Origin: Bryobacteraceae bacterium
Lineage (GTDB): Bacteria; Acidobacteriota; Terriglobia; Bryobacterales; Bryobacteraceae
DNA length: 64,000 bases
Assembly (NCBI GenBank): GCA_030041495.1
Contig: JASHNT010000122.1
Coordinates: 62,001-126,000 of the forward strand
Direction of reading: 5' to 3'
A program made the position numbers and the translations under genes. The notes beneath the pieces were generated by a model, which ran no database searches, was not told where the DNA came from, and saw only the letters and a program-made list of their open reading frames with translations. Below are positions 7,554-16,329 of the stretch, piece after piece (positions within the stretch are counted from its first letter, which is position 1; the number at the start of each line of letters is the position of its first letter).

Positions 7554-8555
7554 TCAGTGGTCGCGGTCGGTGACCATCCCGGTGACCGCCGATAGAGCCC
7601 GCTGATAGGGCGAGGCGGGAAAGTCGCTCATGATCGCGCGAGCTTTTTCGGTAAAGGCTTCGGCGCGCTGCTGCGCGCGCTCAATGCCGCCGTGACGCCT
7701 CAGGATTTGCAGGATCTTGCCGAATGGCACCTGATCGTAGTTACCGTCGGCGAGCACCGTTTCCACCAGCTTGCGCTCCTCCCCGTCTGCGGTTTCGAGA
7801 GCGTAGATCAACGGCAGAGTCACCTTGCCCTCGCGAAGATCGTTGCCCACGGGCTTGCCTAAGATTTTTTCGCGCGAGGTGAAATCCAGCACGTCGTCGA
7901 TCAACTGAAACGCGATTCCCAGATTCCAGGCGTATTCCCCGAGCCGTTGCTCATCGCGCTCCCCGGCTCCTTGCGCGGCGGCGCCCAGCTTGGCGCAGGC
8001 CGCGAACAAACTGGCGGTCTTGCGGTCGATCAACTCCATGTAATCGGCTTCGCTGACGCCGATTTTTCCGATTCGCTCCAGTTGCAGCAGCTCGCCTTCG
8101 ACCATCATCTGGGTGAGATTGATCAGCGTGTCGAGAATCGGGAAGCTGCGTTCGCGCAACGCGACCTGAAACGCCTGCATGTACAGCCAGTCTCCGGCGA
8201 GCACCGAAGTGTGGTTGCCCCAAACCACGTTGATGGAGGGGCGGCCGCGGCGTGTCTTGGCCATGTCGATGACGTCGTCATGCACCAGAGTGGCGGTGTG
8301 GATCATCTCCACCACCGCGGCCATGCGCACCAGGCCGGGATTCGATTCGCCGAACAAGCGCCCGCACAGCAGCACCAGAATCGGGCGCAGGCGCTTGCCG
8401 CCCCCGGATTGCAGATATTGGCCGATGTAGGTGACCGCGTCGACCGAGGATATGGATTCGAGGCCGATCTCGCGCTCCACCTGTGCCAGCTCATGCCGCA
8501 CCAAGTCGAAGATCTCGACTGCCGTCAGCGTCTGGCCGATTTTGCCGAAAGCCAT
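7554..8555 (-). CDS. ispB: Trans-polyprenyl diphosphate synthase
   Basis: This enzyme extends allylic diphosphates with isopentenyl diphosphate to make the quinone side chain. It has both Asp-rich motifs: DDVID at residues 93-97 and DDVLD at 220-224. It also has the GGGKRLRP substrate loop at 51-58 and the GNDLREGKVTLP C-terminal segment. At 333 residues it is typical of octaprenyl- or heptaprenyl-diphosphate synthases, but chain length cannot be fixed from sequence, so the symbol is approximate. It lies 28 bases after tatD on the same strand and may be the last gene of the cobB-larC-metG-tatD run. Confidence 0.92.
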   Translation of the reverse strand: MAFGKIGQTLTAVEIFDLVRHELAQVEREIGLESISSVDAVTYIGQYLQSGGGKRLRPILVLLCGRLFGESNPGLVRMAAVVEMIHTATLVHDDVIDMAKTRRGRPSINVVWGNHTSVLAGDWLYMQAFQVALRERSFPILDTLINLTQMMVEGELLQLERIGKIGVSEADYMELIDRKTASLFAACAKLGAAAQGAGERDEQRLGEYAWNLGIAFQLIDDVLDFTSREKILGKPVGNDLREGKVTLPLIYALETADGEERKLVETVLADGNYDQVPFGKILQILRRHGGIERAQQRAEAFTEKARAIMSDFPASPYQRALSAVTGMVTDRDH

Positions 8556-8583
8556 GAATTCTTTCGAGTGTAACAGAGCCGGG

Positions 8584-9375
8584 CTACGGCGTTTTCTGAG
8601 CCAGGCCGGTGATCCGTAAGAAGTTGTCTGAGGTCACCTGCGCGATCGACTCGAGTGTCGTGCCTCGTAACCCGGCGAGCTTTCGCGCGGTCTCCACCAC
8701 AAACGCCGGCTCATTGCGCTTGCCGCGTTGCGGCACCGGCGCGAGGTACGGCGCGTCGGTTTCGATGAGGATGCGATCGGCGGGCGCGAGCCGGGCGGCT
8801 TCCTGCAGCTCCAGTGTCTTGGGAAACGTCACGATGCTGCCGAAGCTCAAGTAGAATCCCAGCGCGAGTGAGCGCTCGGCTTCCTTGGGACCTCCGGAAA
8901 AACAGTGCATGATGCCGGGGAGACCGGTTGGTTTCCAATGCTGCTCGATGAGCGCGAGAGTGTCCTCCCAGGCTTCCCGGGTGTGAATGACGATCGGCTT
9001 GCGCGCATCCGCGGCCACGCGCATCTGTTCGACAAATACGTCACGCTGAATTGCGCGCGGTGAAAAATCGTAGTGATAGTCGAGTCCGATTTCGCCGAGA
9101 GCCAGCACCTTGGGGTGCTTGAGCAGCTCCGCCAGTTGCCGATACGTTTCAGGGCTTGCCTTCGATGCTTCGTGCGGATGTACCCCGACGGTCGCGTGGA
9201 TGGCGGGGTGAAGCTCGGCCATGCGGATGCCCGCTTGCAGATCCGGAGGCCCGTCGCCGGTGCCGATCGCCAGCATCTTTTCAACGCCAGCATCAAGGGC
9301 CCGAGCGGTCACGGCTTCGCGGTCTTGGTCGAACTGTTTATTGTCAAGATGGCAGTGAGAATCGATTAAGGTCAC
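8584..9375 (-). CDS. tatD: TatD family metal-dependent hydrolase / DNase
   Basis: This TIM-barrel metallo-hydrolase is related to E. coli TatD/YcfH nucleases. The metal ligands are visible as DSHCHLD near the N-terminus, ALGEIGLDYHYDFSPRAIQRDVF, PIVIHTREAWEDTL, GIMHCFSG and LIETDAPYLAP. Length (263 residues) is normal. The start is a GTG at 9375 that overlaps the metG stop (GTGA), which fixes the start. Placement directly after metG is seen in many bacteria. Confidence 0.94.
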   Translation of the reverse strand: MTLIDSHCHLDNKQFDQDREAVTARALDAGVEKMLAIGTGDGPPDLQAGIRMAELHPAIHATVGVHPHEASKASPETYRQLAELLKHPKVLALGEIGLDYHYDFSPRAIQRDVFVEQMRVAADARKPIVIHTREAWEDTLALIEQHWKPTGLPGIMHCFSGGPKEAERSLALGFYLSFGSIVTFPKTLELQEAARLAPADRILIETDAPYLAPVPQRGKRNEPAFVVETARKLAGLRGTTLESIAQVTSDNFLRITGLAQKTP

Positions 9376-11312
9376 TTGAGCCTTGCGCCGACCGGAACGT
9401 CTTCGAGGAAACTCGCCAGCACGGGCAGCCCGTCGCCGATCGACGCCGCGACGATCATGCCTTGCGATTCCAGCCCTCGCAGCTTGCGCGGCTGGAGATT
9501 GGCGACAATCACCACCTTGCGGCCGACCAGCGTCTCCGGCTGGTACGCTTTCGCGATTCCGGCGACGATGCTGCGGGGCTGCGCTTCGCCGATATCGACG
9601 CTCAGATGCAGGAGCTTATCAGCTCCTTTGACTGCTACCGCGGATTTCACGATGCCGACGCGCAGGTCGACCTTGGCGAAATCGTCGATGCTGATCTGCG
9701 CGCCTCCGGCGCCTTCCTTTGCCGCGGGTGCTGCGGCCAGGGGCGGGGCGGTCTTGCCGAGCAGAGCCATCTGCCGCGCGAGTTCTTCGTTCTCCAGTTC
9801 CTTCATCCTTTCGATGGACGCCTTAGCGTCGGCGCGCGGAAAAACGCCGCCTACGCTGCGGAGTTTTTGCCCTGCCGCTAAGTGGCCCCAATGCAGATCC
9901 GCGAGCCGGACGGTATCGGGATGCTTCTCCATTCCCAGTTGCAACCAGATTTTCGCGGTCGACTGCGGCATCACCGGATAAAGCAGTGCGGTGATCACGC
10001 GCAGAGCCTCGGCTGCGCTGTACAAAGTTGCATCCAGAGCTGCCGCGGATTCCGCTCCGGCCTTGGCCAGCTTCCAAGGAGCCTGTTCCACGATGAATTT
10101 GTCCACGATCGCGATCAAGCCCCACACCAATTCCAGAGCCTTCGAAAACTCGAAGCGCCCATAGGCTTCGAGGGCGAGCTCCACGGTTTTTTCGGCATGG
10201 GCGGCAACGTGATTGTCGCTTGCGCCCTCCGGAACCAAACCATCGCGGTACTGATGGATCATGCTCATGGTCCGGCTGGCGAGGTTGCCGAGGCCGTTGG
10301 CGAGATCCGAGTTGTAGCGGCCCACCAGCGCGTCGTAGCTGAAGCCGCCGTCGGAGCCGAAGGAAACCTCGCGCAACAGGAAGTAACGCAGGGCGTCGGT
10401 GCCCAGGACCTTGTGGATCGGCGTGGCGCGCACGACGTTGCCGCGCGTCTTGCTCATCTTGTCGTTTTCAAACAGCAGCCAGCCATGGGCGAAGATGTGT
10501 TTCGGCAGCTCCAGGCCGGCGGCCCAGAGGAACGCAGGCCAATAGACGGCATGAAAGCGCACAATCTCCTTGCCGATCAGGTGCAGATCCGCGGGCCAAA
10601 GATTTTCGCCCTCGACGGCGCTCATATAGGTGCTCAACGCGTCGAACCACACATAGAAGACGTGTTTTTCTTCACCCGGGACCGGGATGCCCCACTTGAT
10701 GGTGGTACGGCTGATGGAGAGATCCTTCAAACCCTGGCGGACGAACGCCAGCACTTCATTCCTGCGGATCTCCGGCTGGATAAAATCGGGATGACTCTGG
10801 TATAAATCCAGAAGGCGATCCTGAAAATCGGATAATTTAAAGTAGTAATTTTCTTCCGTCACCGTTTCGGTCGTGCGGCCGCATTCCGGGCAGGGATCGC
10901 CGGGTTTGGCGTCGTTGACGTAGGCTTCATCGGAGACGCAATATTGCCCGGTGTAATGGCCCTTGTAGACGTAGCCGTTGGCCTTGCAGCGGAGGAACAG
11001 ATCCTGCACCACTTTGGCGTGCTTCTGGCTGGTGGTTCGCTCGAAGCGATCGACGCCCAGGCCCAGAATCTGCCACTGTTCCCGAAATTCCTCCGCGATC
11101 ATGTCGGTGTATTGAATCGGAGTCTTTCCCGCGGCAGCGGCGGCGCGTTCCACTTTGACTCCGTGCTCATCGGTTCCCGTGGCCAGCACCACGTCGTAAC
11201 CCTGCATCTGTTTCAGTCGCCGGATGGTATCGGCGGCGATGGTAGTGTACGCATGCCCGATGTGCGGCGCAGCGTTGGTGTAATAAATCGGCGTGGTCAA
11301 ATAATATTTCAT
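9372..11312 (-). CDS. metG: Methionyl-tRNA synthetase
   Basis: MetG charges methionine onto tRNA-Met in the cytoplasm. The 646-residue protein begins MKYYLTTPIYYTNAAPHIGHAY, which includes the class I HIGH motif. It has a single CPEC zinc knuckle in the connective domain with an earlier Cys (QYCVSDEAY), the KMSKTRGNVV signature, an anticodon-binding helical domain, and a C-terminal tRNA-binding domain (DFAKVDLRVGIV). I chose the ATG at 11312 because it begins the conserved N-terminus and overlaps the larC stop by four bases. It is followed by tatD with another four-base overlap. Confidence 0.96.
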   Translation of the reverse strand: MKYYLTTPIYYTNAAPHIGHAYTTIAADTIRRLKQMQGYDVVLATGTDEHGVKVERAAAAAGKTPIQYTDMIAEEFREQWQILGLGVDRFERTTSQKHAKVVQDLFLRCKANGYVYKGHYTGQYCVSDEAYVNDAKPGDPCPECGRTTETVTEENYYFKLSDFQDRLLDLYQSHPDFIQPEIRRNEVLAFVRQGLKDLSISRTTIKWGIPVPGEEKHVFYVWFDALSTYMSAVEGENLWPADLHLIGKEIVRFHAVYWPAFLWAAGLELPKHIFAHGWLLFENDKMSKTRGNVVRATPIHKVLGTDALRYFLLREVSFGSDGGFSYDALVGRYNSDLANGLGNLASRTMSMIHQYRDGLVPEGASDNHVAAHAEKTVELALEAYGRFEFSKALELVWGLIAIVDKFIVEQAPWKLAKAGAESAAALDATLYSAAEALRVITALLYPVMPQSTAKIWLQLGMEKHPDTVRLADLHWGHLAAGQKLRSVGGVFPRADAKASIERMKELENEELARQMALLGKTAPPLAAAPAAKEGAGGAQISIDDFAKVDLRVGIVKSAVAVKGADKLLHLSVDIGEAQPRSIVAGIAKAYQPETLVGRKVVIVANLQPRKLRGLESQGMIVAASIGDGLPVLASFLEDVPVGARLK

Positions 11313-12466
11313 GTCTTTTCTAAATAGGCAGCGCGAGCCGCTTCCAAGACCTGTGCGAGCGGAGCTCCCGTCCGCTCGGCAATCTTTCGGCAATCTTCAT
11401 ACTCCGGCGCGAAGAGTTTTTGCGCGGAGACCTTGCCGTGCACCGTGCCCCAGGGGGTTTGCACTTCTACCATCTGGCGCTCCTCCACGCGGCGCTCGGC
11501 CGGGTAGATGCGCAAGCCCAGCGTCGAGGTTTCGGCGAAAATTTCCTGGGCCAGCCGTTCCTGGTCTTCCGGTTTGGCAATAACACGGAGAAGCGATCCC
11601 GGACGGTTCTTCTTCATCTGAATCGGCGAAAACGAAACGTCCAGCGCGCCGGCGGCCATCAGGCGGTCCATCGCGTAACCGAGCACTTGCGGGCTGGAAT
11701 CGTCGATATTGGCTTCCATGACGCTCACCAAGGTGGCTTCAGGCGCGGAGATCCGCTCGCCGATCAGGGCACGCAAAACATTGGCTTGTTGCGGAAAGTC
11801 GCGATCTCCGGCGCCGTGCCCAATGCTGGTAATGCGCATGGCGGGAAGCGGGCCAAAGGTGATTCCCAGAGTGGCCGCGATGGCCGCGCCGGTTGGCGTG
11901 GTCAATTCCATGGCAGGGCCACGCGAATAAACCGGCTTGCCGGTCAGCAGCCGGGCCGTGGCCGGAGCGGGAACCGGCAACGTGCCATGTTCCGTCTCCA
12001 CCGTTCCGCTGCCGACATTGATCGCCGAAAGGTGCACTTCTTCAACGCCGAGCAAATCCAACGCGACGCACGCGCCGACGATATCGGCGATGGAGTCCGC
12101 CGCGCCCACTTCGTGAAAATGAACCTTTTCAATGGGCACACCGTGGATGTGAGCCTCGGCCTGTCCGAGTTTCTCGAACACTGCGCTCGCATTCGCTTTG
12201 GCGCGCGCGGCCAGCGGCGCGGCGTCGATCAGTTTCAGAATGTGCGAAAGATGGCGGTGTTTTTGCGGAACATCGGCGACGTCGACGCGAAACTTGGAAG
12301 CCGTGATACCGCGCCGCAGCGTTTTTTCCACTTCGTAGCGAGCCCCTGTGTCCAGACCGCGCAGGGCTTCCAAAAGGGGCGCCTCCGGAGCCCCCGCGTC
12401 GACCAAAGCGCCGACGGTCATGTCGCCGCTGATTCCCGAAAATGCGTCCAGATAACAAATCCTCAT
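11309..12466 (-). CDS. larC: LarC, nickel insertase for the nickel-pincer cofactor
   Basis: LarC is a CTP-dependent nickel insertase that completes the pincer nucleotide used by lactate racemase and other LarA-type racemases. It begins MRICYLDAFSGISGDMTVGAL. Family features are the His-rich AHIHGVPIEKVHFHEVGAADSIADIVG segment in the first half, GHGAGDRDFPQQANVLR, and the C-terminal EANIDDSSPQVLGYAMDRLMAAGALDVSF. The protein comes out as one continuous 385-residue chain, whereas in Lactiplantibacillus it is made by programmed frameshifting. The start overlaps the cobB stop and the stop overlaps the metG start (both ATGA). larE is at the left end of the window; larA and larB are not seen. Confidence 0.94.
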   Translation of the reverse strand: MRICYLDAFSGISGDMTVGALVDAGAPEAPLLEALRGLDTGARYEVEKTLRRGITASKFRVDVADVPQKHRHLSHILKLIDAAPLAARAKANASAVFEKLGQAEAHIHGVPIEKVHFHEVGAADSIADIVGACVALDLLGVEEVHLSAINVGSGTVETEHGTLPVPAPATARLLTGKPVYSRGPAMELTTPTGAAIAATLGITFGPLPAMRITSIGHGAGDRDFPQQANVLRALIGERISAPEATLVSVMEANIDDSSPQVLGYAMDRLMAAGALDVSFSPIQMKKNRPGSLLRVIAKPEDQERLAQEIFAETSTLGLRIYPAERRVEERQMVEVQTPWGTVHGKVSAQKLFAPEYEDCRKIAERTGAPLAQVLEAARAAYLEKT

Positions 12467-13188
12467 GCAAATAATTCCGGCAATACTTCGGCGGCGCTGC
12501 CACGCAGCGAATAATCCGCCACGGAGGTGACCGGCGTTTCCGCCAGGTTCACTTCCACCACCATGGCGCCATGCGATTTCGCCAGGTGGGCCAACCCCGC
12601 CACCGGATGAACGACGGCGGAGGTTCCAACGACCAATAGGACATCGATATGGCGAGCCGCCCGCTGCGCCAGCTCCCACACGCTTGACGGCAGTGCTTCT
12701 CCGAACCACACCACGCCCGGGCGCTCCAAGCCTCCGCAGCGGCAATGCGGAGGAAGCTCGGTCAGCCGGGCGCTCTTTTCTTCGCGTTCCCGGCCACAAA
12801 TGGTGCAACGCAGGCTCCAAATATCGCCGTGGACCTTGAGAACGTTCCGGCTCCCGGCGCGGTCATGCAGGCCGTCCACATTTTGCGTGATGAGCGTAAA
12901 ATCCCCGCCACGCTGTTCAAAGGCGGCCAACGCCCGATGCCCGGCGTTAGGCCCGACTGTCGCAATCACACTGCGGCGATAGTCGTACCATTCCCAAACG
13001 AATTTCGGATTCCGGGCGAAGGCTTCCGGCGTGGCGAGGTTTTCGGCTCGATACGTCCGCCAGATGCCGCCGGGACCGCGAAACGTCGGGATGCCGCTTT
13101 CGGCGGAGATCCCCGCGCCGGTAAGCACGGCGATTCGCGAAGCGTTTTGTAGCGCGCTCCGCGCCGCGCATGTGGCCGTGGAATCCAA
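12463..13188 (-). CDS. cobB: SIR2-family NAD-dependent protein deacylase
   Basis: Sirtuins remove acyl groups from lysine using NAD+. The protein has the Rossmann motifs VLTGAGISAESGIPTFRG and TQNVDGLHDRAG, the catalytic His in LKVHGD, and a four-Cys zinc site (CTIC ... CRCG). Tyr and Arg in the acyl-pocket segment (WEWYDYRRSV) suggest a class III, CobB/SIRT5-like preference for acidic acyl groups. The start is uncertain. The frame stays open to 13251, but a TATAAT at 13195-13200 lies inside that extension. The TTG at 13188, six bases after the box, gives 241 residues, the normal size. It leads the larC-metG-tatD run. Confidence 0.88.
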   Translation of the reverse strand: MDSTATCAARSALQNASRIAVLTGAGISAESGIPTFRGPGGIWRTYRAENLATPEAFARNPKFVWEWYDYRRSVIATVGPNAGHRALAAFEQRGGDFTLITQNVDGLHDRAGSRNVLKVHGDIWSLRCTICGREREEKSARLTELPPHCRCGGLERPGVVWFGEALPSSVWELAQRAARHIDVLLVVGTSAVVHPVAGLAHLAKSHGAMVVEVNLAETPVTSVADYSLRGSAAEVLPELFA

Positions 13189-13194
13189 TCCCTT

Positions 13195-13200
13195 ATTATA
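13195..13200 (-). promoter_or_regulatory. -10 box of the cobB-larC operon
   Basis: On the minus strand a perfect TATAAT is followed by six bases (AAGGGA) and an in-frame TTG. The spacing predicts a leaderless mRNA, although AAGGGA could also serve as a weak ribosome-binding site. Confidence 0.5.
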
Positions 13201-13223
13201 CGGAGCGTGGCGAGCCGGTTCGC

Positions 13224-13263
13224 TTGACTTGCCCACCGCGCCTCTGTACAATGCTTATGTACA
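13224..13263 (+). promoter_or_regulatory. Sigma-70 promoter with overlapping GntR operator
   Basis: TTGACT (13224-13229) and TACAAT (13247-13252) are separated by 17 bases, a near-ideal housekeeping promoter. A dyad of two TGTACA half-sites separated by seven bases (13245-13263) covers the -10 box and the expected transcription start. YtrA-type GntR repressors bind comparable dyads in their own promoters, so this is the likely self-repression site. Confidence 0.65.
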
Positions 13264-13265
13264 GA

Positions 13266-13661
13266 ATGCCCGTGACTCTCCGCATCGATCTCGCTTCTCC
13301 TGTTCCGGCCGTCCGCCAGATTGTCGACGGCCTGCGCCTCCTTCTGGTTGTCGGCGGGCTTGAGCCCGGCACGCAGCTTCCCTCCGTGCGCCGCCTGGGC
13401 ACCGACCTGGGGGTTCATTTCAACACCGTGGCCGAGGCCTACCGGACCCTAGCGGCCGAAGGCTGGCTGGAGATTGCCCGGCGCGGCGGGGCGCGCGTGG
13501 TGGCGCGAAAAACTCCGCGCGCCGATCCCGAGGCCGCGGCCGGATTCCAGCGCCGTCTGCGCGAACTCATCGCGGACGGCCAGTCCCGCGGTTTTCCGCG
13601 CGGCCGGATTGCGCGGGAGTTGCGCAGGCTGGCGGAAACGCTCGAAGGAGCGCGGTCATGA
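13266..13661 (+). CDS. GntR family regulator, YtrA subfamily
   Basis: This short (131-residue) transcription regulator has an N-terminal winged helix-turn-helix: RQIVDGLRLLLVVGGLEPGTQLPSVRRLGTDLGVHFNTVAEAYRTLAAEGWLE. No large effector domain follows, only a short helical tail. That small size, together with the downstream membrane protein and ABC transporter genes, is the hallmark of the YtrA subfamily, which represses its own transporter operon and responds to cell-wall-active compounds in several bacteria. The start could be the ATG at 13257 or 13266; I prefer 13266. It overlaps the next gene by four bases. Confidence 0.88.
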   Translation: MPVTLRIDLASPVPAVRQIVDGLRLLLVVGGLEPGTQLPSVRRLGTDLGVHFNTVAEAYRTLAAEGWLEIARRGGARVVARKTPRADPEAAAGFQRRLRELIADGQSRGFPRGRIARELRRLAETLEGARS

Positions 13662-14638
13662 TTGTGATCGCCGTGGTGCTGTTGATGACGGCGTTTCTGC
13701 ACTTCCTGCCGGCTTGGACGCGCCCGGACCTTTTTTTTGCGGTTACGGTAGATCCTTATTTCCGCGCCAGCGGGGAAGCGCGGCGCATCACCCGTCTGTA
13801 TCGAATTGTGCTGTGGAACTGCATGCTCCTCGCGATCGCGTTAAGCGTGCTCACGAAGCGGCAGGAATTCGTACTGCTTTCGATCGCGGGATACTATTGC
13901 GGAACCGCGGTGGCGCACCGCCGCGCCTTGGCGCACGCGGTTCCCGGCGATTCCGCCGTGGAAGTGAATCTGGGAGCTCCGCGCGAAGCCCTGCCCGGTG
14001 GACCGGTCGCCATGCTTGTGCCTCTAGCGGCGTTGGGCGTTCTGGCCGCGTGGGTTTCGTGGAACTGGAGCCGGATTCCAGAGCGCCTCGCGGTGCATTG
14101 GGGCGTGCACGGACCGGACCGTTGGATCGCGCGCACTCCCCATTCGATCTACGGCATGATCGCTCAAGATGGGGCCCTGAGTCTTGTATTCATTCTGATT
14201 GGCATGGGTATTTTCTATTGGTCGCGGCGATTGACCGGATCGGCGGCGCGCTCGGCTGCGGCGGAGCAAAACCGTTTCCGGCGCTTGAACGTCCAGATCT
14301 TCTTCGTACTGGCGAGCCTGCCGGCTGCCTATGCGTGGATCATCGTTTTACAACCGCCGGCTCCGGGAGCCTGGCTGGCTGGCGTCGCTCTGCTCGTCGC
14401 CGGATTTTATTACGCCGTGCTGATCCGCAACCGGCCGCGTTTTACGGCCCGCTCCAGCGATTCCACGCCGAATTCCTGCTGGAAGCTCGGCATTTTCTAT
14501 TTCAATCCGGCCGACCCCGCGGTGTTCGTGCTGCAGCGTTTCGGCATCGGCTACACACTCAATTTCGCCAGCGGTTGGGCCTGGGCCGGATTCGCCATGC
14601 TGGCGGCTACGATTTCCTTGCGTGTGGTGCTGAGGTGA
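13658..14638 (+). CDS. DUF1648/DUF5808 membrane protein
   Basis: This polytopic membrane protein has 326 residues. The middle segment (SRIPERLAVHWGVHGPDRWIARTP) matches DUF1648, and the C-terminal WKLGIFYFNPADPAVFVLQRFGIGYTLNFA matches DUF5808, a combination common in Gram-positive YtrA/YdgH-like operons. About eight hydrophobic segments are visible. It overlaps the GntR gene by four bases and precedes the ABC ATPase by 13 bases, so it is part of the same unit. Its molecular role is not established; it may sense or relay envelope stress to the transporter. Confidence 0.8.
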   Translation: MIVIAVVLLMTAFLHFLPAWTRPDLFFAVTVDPYFRASGEARRITRLYRIVLWNCMLLAIALSVLTKRQEFVLLSIAGYYCGTAVAHRRALAHAVPGDSAVEVNLGAPREALPGGPVAMLVPLAALGVLAAWVSWNWSRIPERLAVHWGVHGPDRWIARTPHSIYGMIAQDGALSLVFILIGMGIFYWSRRLTGSAARSAAAEQNRFRRLNVQIFFVLASLPAAYAWIIVLQPPAPGAWLAGVALLVAGFYYAVLIRNRPRFTARSSDSTPNSCWKLGIFYFNPADPAVFVLQRFGIGYTLNFASGWAWAGFAMLAATISLRVVLR

Positions 14639-14651
14639 GCGGCTTTCTTCT

Positions 14652-15587
14652 ATGAACTCCTTGGCGATTCGCGCTCGGGGACTCACGCGGCACTTCGCCG
14701 CCGTGCGAGCGCTGGACGATCTTTCGGTCGAGGTCCCGGCCGGAGCGGTATTCGGCTTCCTCGGACCCAACGGCGCCGGCAAGACGACCACAATCCGCTT
14801 GCTGCTCGGCCTGATCGAACCGACCAGCGGCAGTGCGGAGGTGCTGGGGTTCGACACCCGCACGCACGGCCACGAAGTTCGCGCACGCTCGGGTGCCTTG
14901 CTGGAACATTCGGGATTATATGAGCGGCTGAGCGCGGAGAACAATCTGCGATTCTACGGCCGCATCGCGCAAATGCACCCGCTAGAATTGGACAAGCGGA
15001 TCGAAGAGTTGCTGCGGCACCTCCACCTGTGGGATCGCCGCAAGGAAGCGGTGGTCAAATGGAGCCGCGGCATGAAACAGAAACTGGCGATCGCGCGCCC
15101 GTTGCTGCATCGACCGGGGCTGGTGTTCCTGGATGAGCCGACGGCCGGTCTCGACCCTGTGGCGGCAGCCAGCCTTCGCGACGACTTGGCCGCGCTCGCC
15201 TCGCAGCAGGGCGCGACCATTTTTCTCACCACGCACAATATGGCGGAAGCGGAGAAGCTGTGCAGCCTGGTCGCGGTGATCCGGCAGGGAAAACTGCTGG
15301 CAGTGGGCAGTCCCAAGGAGCTTCGGGCGCGCGGTGGAGGGCAGCGCACCGAAATCACCGGGCGCGGGTTCTCCGACGCGATGGCCGGCACACTGCGCCA
15401 GAACGCCGATGTTGCGCAGGCGCAACTGGAGAATGGCAAGCTCCTGATCATCATGAAGAATGGAGCAAGCGTGGCGCCGTTGATCAATCAGATTGTGCGC
15501 GAGGGCGGGGAAGTGGAAGAGGTCCGCAGCGGGCAAGGCAGCCTGGAAGAAGTGTTCCTGACGCTGATGGAAGAGGAGCAAGCGTGA
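14652..15587 (+). CDS. ABC transporter ATP-binding protein
   Basis: This is the ATPase subunit of a drug- or lipid-type exporter. It has Walker A (GPNGAGKTT, residues ~39-47), a degenerate ABC signature (KWSRGMKQKLAIARPLL), Walker B with D-loop (VFLDEPTAGLDP), and the switch His (FLTTHNM). The C-terminal ~90 residues are the extension typical of ABC-2 type exporters. The start follows an RBS-like GGTGAG region. It overlaps the permease gene by three bases (GTGA). Confidence 0.93.
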   Translation: MNSLAIRARGLTRHFAAVRALDDLSVEVPAGAVFGFLGPNGAGKTTTIRLLLGLIEPTSGSAEVLGFDTRTHGHEVRARSGALLEHSGLYERLSAENNLRFYGRIAQMHPLELDKRIEELLRHLHLWDRRKEAVVKWSRGMKQKLAIARPLLHRPGLVFLDEPTAGLDPVAAASLRDDLAALASQQGATIFLTTHNMAEAEKLCSLVAVIRQGKLLAVGSPKELRARGGGQRTEITGRGFSDAMAGTLRQNADVAQAQLENGKLLIIMKNGASVAPLINQIVREGGEVEEVRSGQGSLEEVFLTLMEEEQA

Positions 15588-16324
15588 CCACGGACTTCAT
15601 GACTGTTCTGTGGAAGGAATGGAAGGAGATCCTTCTGCAGCGCTCCGCCGGGGGCAGTGGAGCTCGCCAGCCTCTGGTTATCGTGCTGATCGTCGGTATT
15701 CTGCTGCCACTGCGCATGGGGCCGCAGAGATTTTTCAGCCCGGAACCGCTTCTGATTCTGACCTTCTTGGCCGCTGTCGCGACCTCCGCGGTGGTGGCGG
15801 ACGCGTTCGCGGGCGAGCGCGAGCGGCACACGCTGGAGACGCTATTGGCCAGCCGTCTGCCGGACAGCTCGATTCTTCTGGGCAAGATTGCGGCCTGTAC
15901 CGCTTATGGCTGGTTGATCACGATGGCTTGCGTGGTGCTAGGAACCGTCACGGTGAATATCGCGAACTGGCATGGCCAGATTTTGATGTTTCATGACGCG
16001 CCGAGCTGGCTGGGATTGATCCTGGGACCGCCGGTGCTGGGAGCCGCGGTGGCTTCGGCCGGAGTTTTCGTGTCGCTGCACGCCGCCACGGTGCGCCAGG
16101 CTCAGCAGACGCTCAGCTTGGCGCTGGTCGTCCTCTTGTTTGGCGCGATTTTTGGGTTCAACGCCCTCCCGGTTTCCTGGAAAGCGTGGTTTGCCCAGAT
16201 TCTTTTCGGCTGGTCGCTGACGGAGCTGATTCTTGCGGCCACTGGTATCGTAGTGCTGATCGACTTGGCTTTGGTCCTGGCGGCGATGGCGCGGTTTCAG
16301 CGGGCCAAGCTGGTGTTAGACTAG
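15584..16324 (+). CDS. ABC-2 type transporter permease
   Basis: The 246-residue membrane protein begins MTTDFMTVLWKEWKEILLQR and has six or so hydrophobic segments. The cytoplasmic segment VVADAFAGERERHTLETLLASRLPDSSILLGKI is the typical ABC-2 permease signature. It starts at a GTG that overlaps the ATPase stop and is the partner of the upstream ATPase. The substrate is unknown. By analogy with YtrA operons it may protect against envelope-active compounds. Confidence 0.9.
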   Translation: MTTDFMTVLWKEWKEILLQRSAGGSGARQPLVIVLIVGILLPLRMGPQRFFSPEPLLILTFLAAVATSAVVADAFAGERERHTLETLLASRLPDSSILLGKIAACTAYGWLITMACVVLGTVTVNIANWHGQILMFHDAPSWLGLILGPPVLGAAVASAGVFVSLHAATVRQAQQTLSLALVVLLFGAIFGFNALPVSWKAWFAQILFGWSLTELILAATGIVVLIDLALVLAAMARFQRAKLVLD

Positions 16325-16329
16325 GGAGC

